From NCBI GenBank assembly GCA_003453835.1, contig DMMN01000301.1:1-10174 (forward strand): a DNA stretch of 10,174 nucleotides, read 5' to 3'. A model generated the notes under the pieces. It was not told the origin of the DNA, did no database searches, and saw only the letters and a program-made list of their open reading frames with translations. Below are positions 1-6,947 of the stretch, in pieces (positions within the stretch are counted from its first letter, which is position 1; every line of letters begins with the position of its first letter). Origin of the DNA: Bacteroidota bacterium. Lineage in GTDB: Bacteria; Bacteroidota; Ignavibacteria; UBA10030. The position numbers and the translations under genes were made by a program.

Positions 1-2034
1 CTCGTGGTCGATCGCAATCTTGTCGATCACAATGCGCTCGATGTACACGGGAAAACCGAACGTGTCCTTCTTCACCGTGGTCGGATTCACGACGACGAGT
101 CCTTCCACCGTGGGGAACCAGAGCCGACCGTCTTTTGTACGGCACGCCGCGCTGTTGGTCCCGCCGCTACATTCGCTGCTTTTCATGCCGTCGACTTCGT
201 TGAACGTCAGCACATGCAACGTCGTCGATCTCCTTCCCGCATGGGCGTCTAGATCTCTTTTGAAGATCCGAGATATCCCACGGGTACTGCTGAGCCAAAA
301 GCTGTCCTCTTCATCGTCCAGAATGGAATAGATGATGTCGTCGACGAGTCCGTCGGAACTTCTCCAGGTCGTGAACGTACCGTCCTTGAACCTGCAGATG
401 CCGCCGCCGTTGGTGGCGATCCAGAGAACTCCGTCATGATCAACGGAGAGTGAGGTAACGAACTCGCTCGGAAGGCCTTGCTCCCCCTTGAAAACGGTAA
501 TGCTGTCACCAACCAACTTGTTGAGTCCCCCCCCCGACGTTCCGACCCAGATTGCCCCCGCGCGATCTTCGGCGATCGAGGAAACGAAATCATTGGAAAG
601 TCCGTTCTTTGTCTGGAAAACCGTGAGCTTTCCGTTCGCATATCTGTTCAAACCTCCGCCATTCGTTCCGATCCAAATGTTTCCTTTCGTGTCTTCATTG
701 ATGGCTCGGATGAACTTGTTCGAGATCGCTTCAAGCTCGCGAGGACGATCAAAGCGTCTATTTCGATAGAGCGTGACCCCCCCACCCCATGTGCCGATCC
801 ACATGGTCCCTTTTGAATCCTCAAAGATTGGGCGGATGAAATCATTCGAAAGACCATGCTTCGTCGTAAAGACCGAGAAGGCTCCGTTCTTCAAGATATT
901 GATCCCTCCGCCGTTCGTCCCGATCCAGATCCTCCCCTTTTGATCTTCGAAGACGCTGCGGACATAATCGATTGAGAGCCCCTCCTTTGTCGTGTAGGTC
1001 AACACCTTTGTCTTCCGAAGCCGATTCAAGCCGCCCCGCTCCGTCCCGATCCAGATGTTCCCCTCCGTATCCTGCGCAACGGCGGATACAAAGTTATTGG
1101 CAAGTCCTTCATTCATCGTGTAGGTGTCGACAAGTTTTCCATCGTATCGACTCAGCCCGCTGCCGTTGGTTCCGATCCAGAGTGTTCCCTCATCGTCGAC
1201 CATCAGCGAGGCAACGTAGCTGTTGGGAACCGCGTTCCAATTCGTCTGCCTGATAAACCTGCCATCTTGATACCGAGCAAGACCGTTACTGGTTCCGATC
1301 CACAGGCGTCCTTCCTGGTCCTGACTGATCGATTTGACGTTGTCGTCGGGTAATCCGTGTTTGACTGAAAAGCGCTCAATCCTTCCGTGGGCAAGTTTAT
1401 TCAATCCGCCGCCATTGGTGCCAACCCAAAGGATCCCCTGCCGGTCCGAGAAGAGACAGCGCACGAAATTGCTCGCCAAGCCATTGCTTGTGGTCATAGC
1501 TTCGAAGAGACCGTCTCGATATCGTACCAATCCGCCGCCGTACGTACCAATCCAAAGGACGCCGGCACTGTCCTGCGCAATCGAGGAAATGTAATTGTTG
1601 GACAACCCGTTGGCAGTCGTAAAACTCTCGAACCTCCCTTTCTTGAGCCTCGTCAAGCCTCCACCACCTGTCCCGATCCAGAGCGCTCCCTCTGCGTCTT
1701 CGAAGAGAACGGAAAGGGCATTATTCAGAAGGCCGGGCGTGTTTGCGATATCAAAGTTTGTGAACTTGACGCCGTCAAAACGAGACAATCCCCGTTGCGT
1801 GCCGAGCCATAAATATCCGTCTGACGATTGGAGAATGCTGTTGATGGTATTATCCGGCAAACCGTCGTCTGTTTGCCAGCGATCGAACTTGTATTGTGTG
1901 ATCGCGCGAGCGCGAGTAAGAGAGCCGAGGGGAAGAACCTGACTGACGAGTTGGGGGACAAGTACGGAAGTCAGGATGAAGACGGTGATCGTGCGAAGAT
2001 GTGGCGAAGGACTTTTGAGGCGAACTGCGATCAT
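1..2034 (-). CDS. Two-component-regulator propeller receptor, N-terminal part (C-terminus beyond the left edge)
   Basis: Reading the minus strand from the ATG at 2034-2032 gives 678 uninterrupted codons running off the window edge. Residues 15-35 are hydrophobic after a basic start, so a signal peptide or signal anchor is likely. Fourteen blades follow, each with a WIGT-like core and mostly a GGGL tail, with tryptophans at 76, 119, 161, 203, 245, 286, 328, 370, 412, 454, 496, 538, 580 and 639. Fourteen blades suit two seven-bladed beta-propellers, the usual reg_prop sensor of hybrid histidine kinases, LytS-type kinases and GGDEF proteins. The region near 614-650 (FNEVDGMKSSE, then RLWFPTVEGLVVVNP) is the familiar last-blade signature. 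It is normally followed by a Y_Y_Y domain, a membrane helix and a signalling output domain, none of which is visible here. The frame stays open upstream to about 2251, but ATG 2034 gives the sensible signal sequence. No clear ribosome binding site precedes it. The family is certain; the output type is unknown. Confidence 0.93.
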   Translation of the reverse strand, partial: MIAVRLKSPSPHLRTITVFILTSVLVPQLVSQVLPLGSLTRARAITQYKFDRWQTDDGLPDNTINSILQSSDGYLWLGTQRGLSRFDGVKFTNFDIANTPGLLNNALSVLFEDAEGALWIGTGGGGLTRLKKGRFESFTTANGLSNNYISSIAQDSAGVLWIGTYGGGLVRYRDGLFEAMTTSNGLASNFVRCLFSDRQGILWVGTNGGGLNKLAHGRIERFSVKHGLPDDNVKSISQDQEGRLWIGTSNGLARYQDGRFIRQTNWNAVPNSYVASLMVDDEGTLWIGTNGSGLSRYDGKLVDTYTMNEGLANNFVSAVAQDTEGNIWIGTERGGLNRLRKTKVLTYTTKEGLSIDYVRSVFEDQKGRIWIGTNGGGINILKNGAFSVFTTKHGLSNDFIRPIFEDSKGTMWIGTWGGGVTLYRNRRFDRPRELEAISNKFIRAINEDTKGNIWIGTNGGGLNRYANGKLTVFQTKNGLSNDFVSSIAEDRAGAIWVGTSGGGLNKLVGDSITVFKGEQGLPSEFVTSLSVDHDGVLWIATNGGGICRFKDGTFTTWRSSDGLVDDIIYSILDDEEDSFWLSSTRGISRIFKRDLDAHAGRRSTTLHVLTFNEVDGMKSSECSGGTNSAACRTKDGRLWFPTVEGLVVVNPTTVKKDTFGFPVYIERIVIDKIAIDHE
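100..1830 (-). repeat. Tandem coding repeat, 126-bp period (propeller blades)
   Basis: The blade-core tryptophan codons recur every 126 bp from 1680 down to 295, with one 123-bp step between residues 245 and 286. The first step (residues 76 to 119) is 129 bp and the last (580 to 639) is 177 bp. Within units the best conserved parts encode W-I-G-T-N-G-G-G-L-N and a G-L-S-N-x-F/Y motif about 18 residues before the next tryptophan. The copies differ at many third positions, so this is an old protein repeat under selection and not a recent DNA duplication. Confidence 0.9.
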
Positions 2035-2189
2035 TGAATCGACGGAGATTGAGAGAGACAAAGCCGAACTCGTGACTTGGTCGAAGTGGCAGACCACGTC
2101 GAGTTTATGCCCGTTTCCTATGAATGTTTCGGACGGTTCGTCGGGCGGATGGGCTTCTCGAAGATGAGACTTGTATGCCTGTGGGCTCC

Positions 2190-2218
2190 AAAATATCCAA
2201 CGAGGCCCGGAAAGTCAA
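2190..2218 (-). promoter_or_regulatory. Candidate sigma70-like promoter for the propeller receptor gene
   Basis: On the minus strand TTGACT (2218-2213) and TATTTT (2195-2190) are separated by exactly 17 bp. They match the -35 and -10 consensus at 5 of 6 and 4 of 6 positions. Transcription would start near 2182 and give a leader of about 150 nt before the ATG at 2034. The orientation fits, but such matches also arise by chance, and a Bacteroidota-type sigma factor would use different elements. Confidence 0.35.
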
Positions 2219-2322
2219 GGGGATTGCCGAGATTCTGCCGGGCAGCGCGACTACGCCTCCTCGTTCAAATAATCGTTGATAATTGAGGGGAGATTCGCGA
2301 TCATTGCCGATGTTTTATCTCC

Positions 2323-2328
2323 AGGAGG
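2323..2328 (+). promoter_or_regulatory. Strong Shine-Dalgarno site AGGAGG
   Basis: AGGAGG ends six bases before the ATG at 2335, which is near-ideal spacing and fixes the start of the secreted-protein gene. It shows that this organism uses Shine-Dalgarno initiation at least for some genes. The wzi-like gene, the first GT2 gene and the propeller gene have no comparable site. Confidence 0.85.
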
Positions 2329-2334
2329 TCGTCC

Positions 2335-3147
2335 ATGAAGGTTCGACAACGGCTCGGGTTGGTGTCAGCGTCGCTTCTGCTCTTTCACGCGGCTCCGGCT
2401 CAGTCTTTTAGCATCATCTACAAATTCACCAAGGGGGAGGAAAGGCGATACAAATCGACCGTTACAACGCAGAGCCTCTTTGAGTCAAAGAAATCGCGCG
2501 TCGTTACCGTCATGACCGAGATTTTTGAGACTCACAGAACGGATACCGTCTATGAGGACGGCTCGGCAGACATAACGCTCATTCGAGATTCCGTCATCGT
2601 CACAGAGAACAAGAAACGAGCGAAGAGAGAGTCGGAAGAGTCGCTGGTGGGTATTCCCATTGCGTATCATATCGCAAAGTCGGGCGCTCTCACAATCGTG
2701 CGGGCGCTCGAACGCCTCACCAGCGATCAAAAGGCAGATCTTGAGTCCATTTTGAAAAGCCTGGAAAAGAAGAAGGGACTCGTCCCGGAAAGGAATGTTC
2801 AGGTCGGCGAGTCGTGGCAGTTCGAGGTTCCGATCACGCAGCGTTCTTCATCGCTGAGCTGGGACGGATCGGTGAAAATGACCTTCAGATTTGCCGGGAC
2901 CGAGCGGTGCGGCGGAAACGACTGCGCAATCATCCGGGCCGATGGAACTTCGAGCCTCCTTCTCTCTGGAGATGATTTCTCCGGCACCATCTCCGGCACG
3001 TCGCGCGGCACCATGGCCTTCTCCATACAGCTTGGGAAAGACCTCGATTGGTTCATCGAGACGGAAGCGGCCGGCACGATTGAAACACAGCGGGGAACGA
3101 TCAAAATGAAGTTTGCGTCGGGATTCAAAAGCGAGTTGTTGCAGTGA
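2335..3147 (+). CDS. Secreted/periplasmic protein of unknown function (possibly DUF6263-like)
   Basis: This is a 270-residue protein with a clear Sec signal peptide: basic MKVRQR, a hydrophobic stretch at about 7-20, and a likely cut near the APAQS at 20-24. No lipobox cysteine is present, so it is probably soluble and periplasmic or secreted. The mature part is predicted beta-rich. It opens with YKFTKGEERRYKS, has a charged helical middle (about 92-150) and then a PERNVQVGESW segment (151-161). A Cys pair, C192-GGND-C197, could form a disulfide. The last 70 residues are rich in Gly, Ser and Thr. The opening 'YKF-KGE-YRYKS' and later 'V-VGESW' resemble uncharacterised families such as DUF6263, but this is an impression from memory. 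It has its own ribosome binding site and is transcribed away from the propeller receptor, so any functional link to that gene is inference. It is a single-gene unit on its strand. I do not assign a function. Confidence 0.8.
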   Translation: MKVRQRLGLVSASLLLFHAAPAQSFSIIYKFTKGEERRYKSTVTTQSLFESKKSRVVTVMTEIFETHRTDTVYEDGSADITLIRDSVIVTENKKRAKRESEESLVGIPIAYHIAKSGALTIVRALERLTSDQKADLESILKSLEKKKGLVPERNVQVGESWQFEVPITQRSSSLSWDGSVKMTFRFAGTERCGGNDCAIIRADGTSSLLLSGDDFSGTISGTSRGTMAFSIQLGKDLDWFIETEAAGTIETQRGTIKMKFASGFKSELLQ

Positions 3148-3148
3148 T

Positions 3149-3197
3149 TGCCGGGGAGCAACGCGCTTGATCCGCCGGAGCTCTGATGACCCCGGCA
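3149..3197. terminator. Inverted repeat between convergent genes, possible bidirectional terminator
   Basis: TGCCGGGG (3149-3156) and CCCCGGCA (3190-3197) are perfect 8-bp inverted copies. They occupy nearly the whole gap between the stop of the secreted-protein gene (3145-3147) and the stop of the convergent glycosyltransferase gene (3198-3200). The position suits a shared terminator. However, the loop is 33 nt and no T-tract follows on either strand, so it is not a canonical intrinsic terminator. Confidence 0.3.
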
Positions 3198-3986
3198 TCA
3201 TCGAATCTCCTTGTCTCCGCCGGCAGAATTGTCTTCCCGCTTCTGTTCCGGTTTGTTCAGACGCCAGAGATCCATCGCGGATGTGATCTCTTCAGCTTTT
3301 GGATATGTGGAAGCCGTTCTCCCTGTCAGTAAATAGCGGAGATCGTGATAGATGTGAAAGAGGACGGTCGAGAGGGCATGTTTGTGAAGTCTTCGGGTGG
3401 AGACGAACGCCTTCGGTCGTGTCTCGAACTTGCAAAGCCCCAGCTCGGAAATCCTTCGACTCAGATCCAGATCTTCCGTAATGCCGAAGTCCTCACGAAA
3501 CCCCCCTACTTGCACGAACGACTCGCGACGATATGCAACGCAGACACCTGGGAACAAGGCGAGACCGAAGGCGTTGAAGACTCCCACGAGAAGATATGTG
3601 CCGTGGTAGATAAAACGCGCAAACCAGCTTCCACCGGTCGGCAGCGCCCGCACTGCAACACCCACGACCTGAGAATCCTGGAAGAGCCGGTCAATCGTCC
3701 GTAGGTACCCCGGCCCCAGCACAACATCGGCATCCAGGAAGACGAGAATTTCCCCGGACGCTTCGTGCGCACCCTGATTACGCCCATGTGCAATTCCACG
3801 CCGATCCGAACGGACAATCTTATCTACATAATTTCGACCGACATTGATCGTACCGTCTGTCGAATTCGAATCCGACAGAATGATCTCAAAATCCGTCCGC
3901 TCGTACGCCTGGTTCTGGACCGACTGGAGGCAAGCCTCAATGAAGTCGCGTTCATTATAGGTCGGTATGACAATCGTAAACCTCAT
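3198..3986 (-). CDS. Family 2 glycosyltransferase (GT-A fold)
   Basis: This 262-residue protein transfers a sugar from a nucleotide-sugar donor to an acceptor that cannot be read from sequence. It opens directly with the GT2 strand FTIVIPTYNERDFI (3-16). It then shows the nucleotide-binding LSDSNSTDGT (37-46), the metal-binding DAD (85-87 in FLDADVVL), an acceptor-side GGFREDFGITEDLDLSRRI region with the catalytic-type ED at 171-172, and a basic RRLHKHAL stretch at 198-205. A hydrophobic patch at about 130-150 may touch the membrane. No N-terminal membrane helix is present. The ATG overlaps the stop of the upstream glycosyltransferase gene by 4 bp (ATGA at 3983-3986), so the two are translationally coupled. 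It is the last gene of the wzi-like/GT2/GT2 unit. The C-terminal 35 residues are charged and probably disordered. Family assignment is firm, substrate unknown. Confidence 0.9.
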   Translation of the reverse strand: MRFTIVIPTYNERDFIEACLQSVQNQAYERTDFEIILSDSNSTDGTINVGRNYVDKIVRSDRRGIAHGRNQGAHEASGEILVFLDADVVLGPGYLRTIDRLFQDSQVVGVAVRALPTGGSWFARFIYHGTYLLVGVFNAFGLALFPGVCVAYRRESFVQVGGFREDFGITEDLDLSRRISELGLCKFETRPKAFVSTRRLHKHALSTVLFHIYHDLRYLLTGRTASTYPKAEEITSAMDLWRLNKPEQKREDNSAGGDKEIR

Positions 3987-5236
3987 TCGCTCACGCTTTC
4001 ATCCCGACGAAGACGATTCGACAACGAGTCCCCATCGAGCCTATCGTGCCTCGACTGTTGCGATACGAGTTTTCGAAACCTCGATCCCTTCCACCGAAAG
4101 CTCCCCAGAAGTCCCAGGAATCCGAAGGCGGTGACATAGAGCGGGTGCAGCAATGCCGTCGGTAAGAAATATCGGAGCAGTGATCTCTCGCCAAACACTA
4201 TCGCTGCCTGACGGAGAAATGCATACTCGAACAGTGATTTTACCCCCCAGGCACTGAGGCCCGGCCAAGCTACATCGTCGAATCCTGCCAGGGTGAGACA
4301 CGCAGCCAGCACGATGAAGACATTCAGAAGATAGACGGATGCAAGCCCTATCACCATCATGGGCTCGTAGTGGGTCCCCTTGCTTGCGTATCGAATGCGT
4401 TGATGCCAAAACTGCTTCCAGCTTGTGGGGGCAGCGGCAGGGACAAATGCCTCTCGATTCAGCGCGAACGAGAACTTGCCGAGATTCTCCCTTGCCGCGA
4501 GATGAACGAAGAGATCGTCGTCGCCTGAAATCCATTGTTTGATTCTTTCAAACCCATTTGCCTGAAGAAAGGCCTCTTTGCGATAGCTCAGGTTTGTTCC
4601 GGTCGCGGTCAGGGGGCGGCCAAGTCCGATACTGGCAGCCGCGATTGCCGCGAGCGAGAAATAGTCCAGGGCAAGCATTCCTCTCAAAAGCCTTAGCGTG
4701 GGGACATCGAAGCGATAGGGGGAATAACCCAGAACAACCATCACGCCTTCATCATAAAATCCAACCATCGCCCGTACCCACGTTGGGGGAGGTGAACAAT
4801 CTGCATCCGTGAGGAGTACGATCTCACCCGTGGACGATCGGATGCCGAGGTCAAGCGCGCGTTTCTTCGGAGCGAAGTCCAACCGCTCGTCCGATATCCG
4901 GATGCTTTTCAGATTATCATGCCCGGCCATCATCTTCGAGAGAAGACCCTCGGTGCCGTCGTCCGAGCGATCATCAACAACGACGATCTCGAGCTTGTCT
5001 TTCGGATACTCCTGGTGAAGGAGGCAGGCGAGCAGTCGAGGGAGATTTCCCGCCTCGTTCCTTGCCGCAACGACAACCGACACCGTCGGGAGATGCATCT
5101 CGTCAGCAGGGATTCGGCGTTGCCGAACGCGTCGGTGAAAGCGGGCACATCCCACCATCAGCGCGATAAGCGCCAGGAGATAGAATCCCAGCAGGCACTC
5201 CACGATAAGAGTAACTACGATCAAGGAAGACTCCAT
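3983..5236 (-). CDS. Membrane-bound family 2 glycosyltransferase
   Basis: This 417-residue inner-membrane GT2 has one N-terminal helix (about 4-28), a cytoplasmic GT-A domain and probably two C-terminal helices (about 293-318 and 356-380). Motifs in order are VSVVVAARNEAGNLPRLL (52-69), VVVDDRSDDGT (85-95), the DxD metal site D144-A-D146 in LLTDADCSPP, SGDDDL (237-242) and HQRIRYASKG (278-287), the last two matching the (E/D)D and QxxRW-like signatures of polymerising or lipid-acceptor GT2 enzymes. Similar architectures occur in surface-polysaccharide enzymes, in HpnB-type hopanoid-locus glycosyltransferases and in carotenoid glycosyltransferases, so the acceptor may be a lipid or a growing glycan; the sequence does not decide. 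The start ATG (5236-5234) follows the TAG stop of the wzi-like gene with no intervening base. No separate ribosome binding site is evident, so translation by coupling is likely. Confidence 0.9.
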   Translation of the reverse strand: MESSLIVVTLIVECLLGFYLLALIALMVGCARFHRRVRQRRIPADEMHLPTVSVVVAARNEAGNLPRLLACLLHQEYPKDKLEIVVVDDRSDDGTEGLLSKMMAGHDNLKSIRISDERLDFAPKKRALDLGIRSSTGEIVLLTDADCSPPPTWVRAMVGFYDEGVMVVLGYSPYRFDVPTLRLLRGMLALDYFSLAAIAAASIGLGRPLTATGTNLSYRKEAFLQANGFERIKQWISGDDDLFVHLAARENLGKFSFALNREAFVPAAAPTSWKQFWHQRIRYASKGTHYEPMMVIGLASVYLLNVFIVLAACLTLAGFDDVAWPGLSAWGVKSLFEYAFLRQAAIVFGERSLLRYFLPTALLHPLYVTAFGFLGLLGSFRWKGSRFRKLVSQQSRHDRLDGDSLSNRLRRDESVSE

Positions 5237-6787
5237 CTAGTAGTTGATGTCGAGATAGAGTCGTGCTGTCTTCTCCCGCGCGCTCAGTTGACTCACGAGG
5301 TTCGCGTTCTCGCGTCGGGCATATGCTGCCTTCAGACCGGCAAACATATCTCGGGAGAACTGGTAGCGCAGATCCAACCCCACGAGATGGCTCGTTTCCA
5401 GGATTCCGCTCAGGAATCCCTTGGCCGTCCCCTCCTCGGATCGATGCGCCGTGAAGAGATCCCCCTTTCCTTTTCGCACATAGTCATATCCGAACGAGCA
5501 GGTGACATCCCGCGTCGGTCGCAACAGGAGGCTCAGGTGAAAGCGCTCGGCGTTCGGCCCCAGGCGAGACCCCAGACTTGCCCCGTAGTGCGCATAGACG
5601 TTCAGCGAATCGTCATGAGTATAGACGAATGGATCGACTCTCGTGAAGGTGGCGAAGACTTCAAGTTCTCTGACTTGCAGCGGTTGCGCCCAATGGATTC
5701 CCGCCATGTAGGCAAGCTTGTTTCCCCAGTACGTGCCAAGAGGAAAGTCGAGAGAAAAATCATCGAGAAAGATTTCGGCGTACGCTCGAAGTCCTGGTGC
5801 GAGAATGGTGGCGGCATCGATCCCAAACGTATTGTTGTCACGGTCGCCAAGCTGATGTTCGATGATGTGATAGGGAACCAGAGGATTCAAGTAGGCGAGT
5901 TCCGCTCCGCGGTTCGCGTAGACCACCGTTTCGTAGGCACCGATCTGAACGCCGCCCCCGAGCAGCACGTCGAGCCGATGGCCCGCCAGAAATCGCTGCA
6001 GTCCTATTCCCTGAAGGTTTGCGTGAACATAGGTGAAACGGAATCTCTTGAAGTCCAGGGAAAAATGGACTTGGTCCATCGGCTCATTCAGGACAGCGAG
6101 TCCGAGCTGTTCCTGTAATCCACTCCCCCAACCGAAATACATTCTCCCCACGGAAAATCTCATCGGTCCGGCGTGCGCGGTGACGTACCCCGTCGCTTGA
6201 TCGGTGAACACTCCCTTTCCAACGGTTACTTGCGTCGCTCCGCGGCCAACATCAAACCGCTCTTCCTGGTCTTCGGCTCCGAGCGTCATGCCGCTGCGAG
6301 CGTCCATGCCGAAGAAGAGGTGCTTCCCAAACCGTCCGCGGATATTTCCTGCCGCAGTTGTCCGAGAGATCGTTTCGTCAGGGAGTTCTACGTGATCGCG
6401 ATGAATCTCAAGTTCCTGGATTCCTCGGACGTCGAAGAACAATTGCGTGCTTCCCTCCTCGAATCGATAGGCATGGATTTCCCCATCCTCCGGGAGACGT
6501 TCGCCGATGTTTGGATCGGAAAACTCGCCCAGTAACTGCTGCAGCAATGCCTCATCGGCTTTGGAGAGGTCTCTCCTCTGCTCGTCCATCTGTTTCAGCA
6601 GTGTATGGGCTTCTCCGCGAGTCAAGGGGAGAACCCGCAGTGCATAGGAGTCGAAGAGTCCCAGCGTTTCGCCTTTGATCAGAAGCGGGTAAACCTGATG
6701 GTTGAGAGGAACGGTGACGTGTTGTGCCGTGGCAACGCACAGTGTGGCTGGCAGGAGAATCAGGTGGACGAATCTGGTGCGGTTCAT
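5237..6787 (-). CDS. Wzi-like (capsule assembly) outer-membrane beta-barrel protein
   Basis: This 516-residue protein has a signal peptide (hydrophobic about 7-20, likely cut near the ATAQ at 19-22) and ends in YLDINY, an aromatic C-terminal beta-strand typical of barrels inserted by BAM. Residues about 25-110 form a periplasmic part with a helical segment (56-90). From about 113 on, alternating amphipathic strands predominate. Features recalling the Wzi/caps_assemb_Wzi family are GPMRFSVGRMYFGWGSG (207-223), the AYLNPLVPYHIIEHQLGD segment (299-315) and DNNTFGIDAA (317-326). Characterised Wzi is an outer-membrane lectin that anchors capsular polysaccharide. Here the next two genes, joined without gaps, are glycosyltransferases, which supports a role with a surface glycan. 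The start is the ATG at 6787-6785; no Shine-Dalgarno site is visible before it, and only a TATTAT about 15 bp upstream hints at a -10 box. Barrel assignment is strong. Family membership is good but from motif memory. Confidence 0.75.
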   Translation of the reverse strand: MNRTRFVHLILLPATLCVATAQHVTVPLNHQVYPLLIKGETLGLFDSYALRVLPLTRGEAHTLLKQMDEQRRDLSKADEALLQQLLGEFSDPNIGERLPEDGEIHAYRFEEGSTQLFFDVRGIQELEIHRDHVELPDETISRTTAAGNIRGRFGKHLFFGMDARSGMTLGAEDQEERFDVGRGATQVTVGKGVFTDQATGYVTAHAGPMRFSVGRMYFGWGSGLQEQLGLAVLNEPMDQVHFSLDFKRFRFTYVHANLQGIGLQRFLAGHRLDVLLGGGVQIGAYETVVYANRGAELAYLNPLVPYHIIEHQLGDRDNNTFGIDAATILAPGLRAYAEIFLDDFSLDFPLGTYWGNKLAYMAGIHWAQPLQVRELEVFATFTRVDPFVYTHDDSLNVYAHYGASLGSRLGPNAERFHLSLLLRPTRDVTCSFGYDYVRKGKGDLFTAHRSEEGTAKGFLSGILETSHLVGLDLRYQFSRDMFAGLKAAYARRENANLVSQLSAREKTARLYLDINY

Positions 6788-6832
6788 GATCAGTTGAATA
6801 ATAACTTAGCGAAAACTCGAATCGTATTCATC

Positions 6833-6862
6833 AAGAAAATGGCCAACCAGAGTCGTATGGCC
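6833..6862 (-). terminator. Weak intrinsic-terminator candidate after hpnE
   Basis: On the minus strand GGCCA (6862-6858) pairs with TGGCC (6845-6841) across a 12-nt loop and is followed by ATTTTCTT. It lies about 100 bp downstream of the hpnE stop and 46 bp before the wzi-like start. The stem is only 5 bp, so termination, if real, would be partial. If it is not real, hpnCDE and the glycan genes could be one transcript. Confidence 0.22.
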
Positions 6863-6916
6863 CGGTGGAATCGATGGTCGACGGAAGCATTCGTCCGCGC
6901 AACGACTCAGTTGTTT

Positions 6917-6947
6917 GACCACGGATGGTGCACCGATTGACACCGAT
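6917..6947. repeat. Short tandem repeat GACCACGGAT / GGTGCACCGAT / TGACACCGAT
   Basis: Three imperfect units of 10-11 bp lie head to tail, each ending in CGGAT or CCGAT, 15 bp beyond the hpnE stop codon. The middle holds the 8-bp palindrome GGTGCACC (6927-6934). The pattern resembles the 'accacggatgg-acacggat' type of intergenic repeat that I recall from many unrelated bacterial genomes, whose role is unknown. Confidence 0.55.

Larger units (their letters stand above)
2035..2334. other. Divergent intergenic region between receptor and secreted-protein genes
   Basis: This 300-bp stretch separates two genes transcribed away from each other. It holds a candidate promoter for the leftward receptor gene (2190-2218) and the ribosome binding site of the rightward gene (2323-2328). 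Short open frames cross it on both strands, but none has a recognisable product or start signal. A small palindrome, CTGCC-G-GGCAG, lies at 2234-2244. For the rightward gene I found only an AT-rich patch around 2266-2283 (GATAAT at 2278-2283) with no matching -35 box. Confidence 0.6.

Noticed and set aside
478-1812. Plus-strand open frames of 112 and 141 codons with internal similarity
   Set aside because: They are antisense readings of the propeller repeats, and their repeated look comes from the blades on the minus strand.
100-1830. Regular 126-bp periodicity that might suggest a CRISPR-like or satellite array
   Set aside because: The units are coding, diverged at third positions and translate to propeller blades; there are no identical repeats with unique spacers.
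249-1961. Several short minus-strand frames that could suggest a broken receptor gene
   Set aside because: The true frame is continuous from 2034 to the window edge; the short frames are in other phases. No frameshift is needed.
2077-2286. 69-codon plus-strand frame in the divergent intergenic region
   Set aside because: No ribosome binding site, no recognisable product, Arg/Cys-rich composition, and it overlaps the candidate promoter.
4919-6118. A 399-codon open frame on the plus strand
   Set aside because: It lies wholly antisense to the well-supported Wzi-like and GT2 genes, spans their junction, has no recognisable domain and no ribosome binding site. It is a shadow of GC-rich codon use.
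6788-6850. TATTAT as a promoter for the wzi-like gene
   Set aside because: A -10-like box is present about 15 bp before the ATG, but no acceptable -35 box lies 16-18 bp upstream and the leader would be almost absent; too weak to list as a feature.
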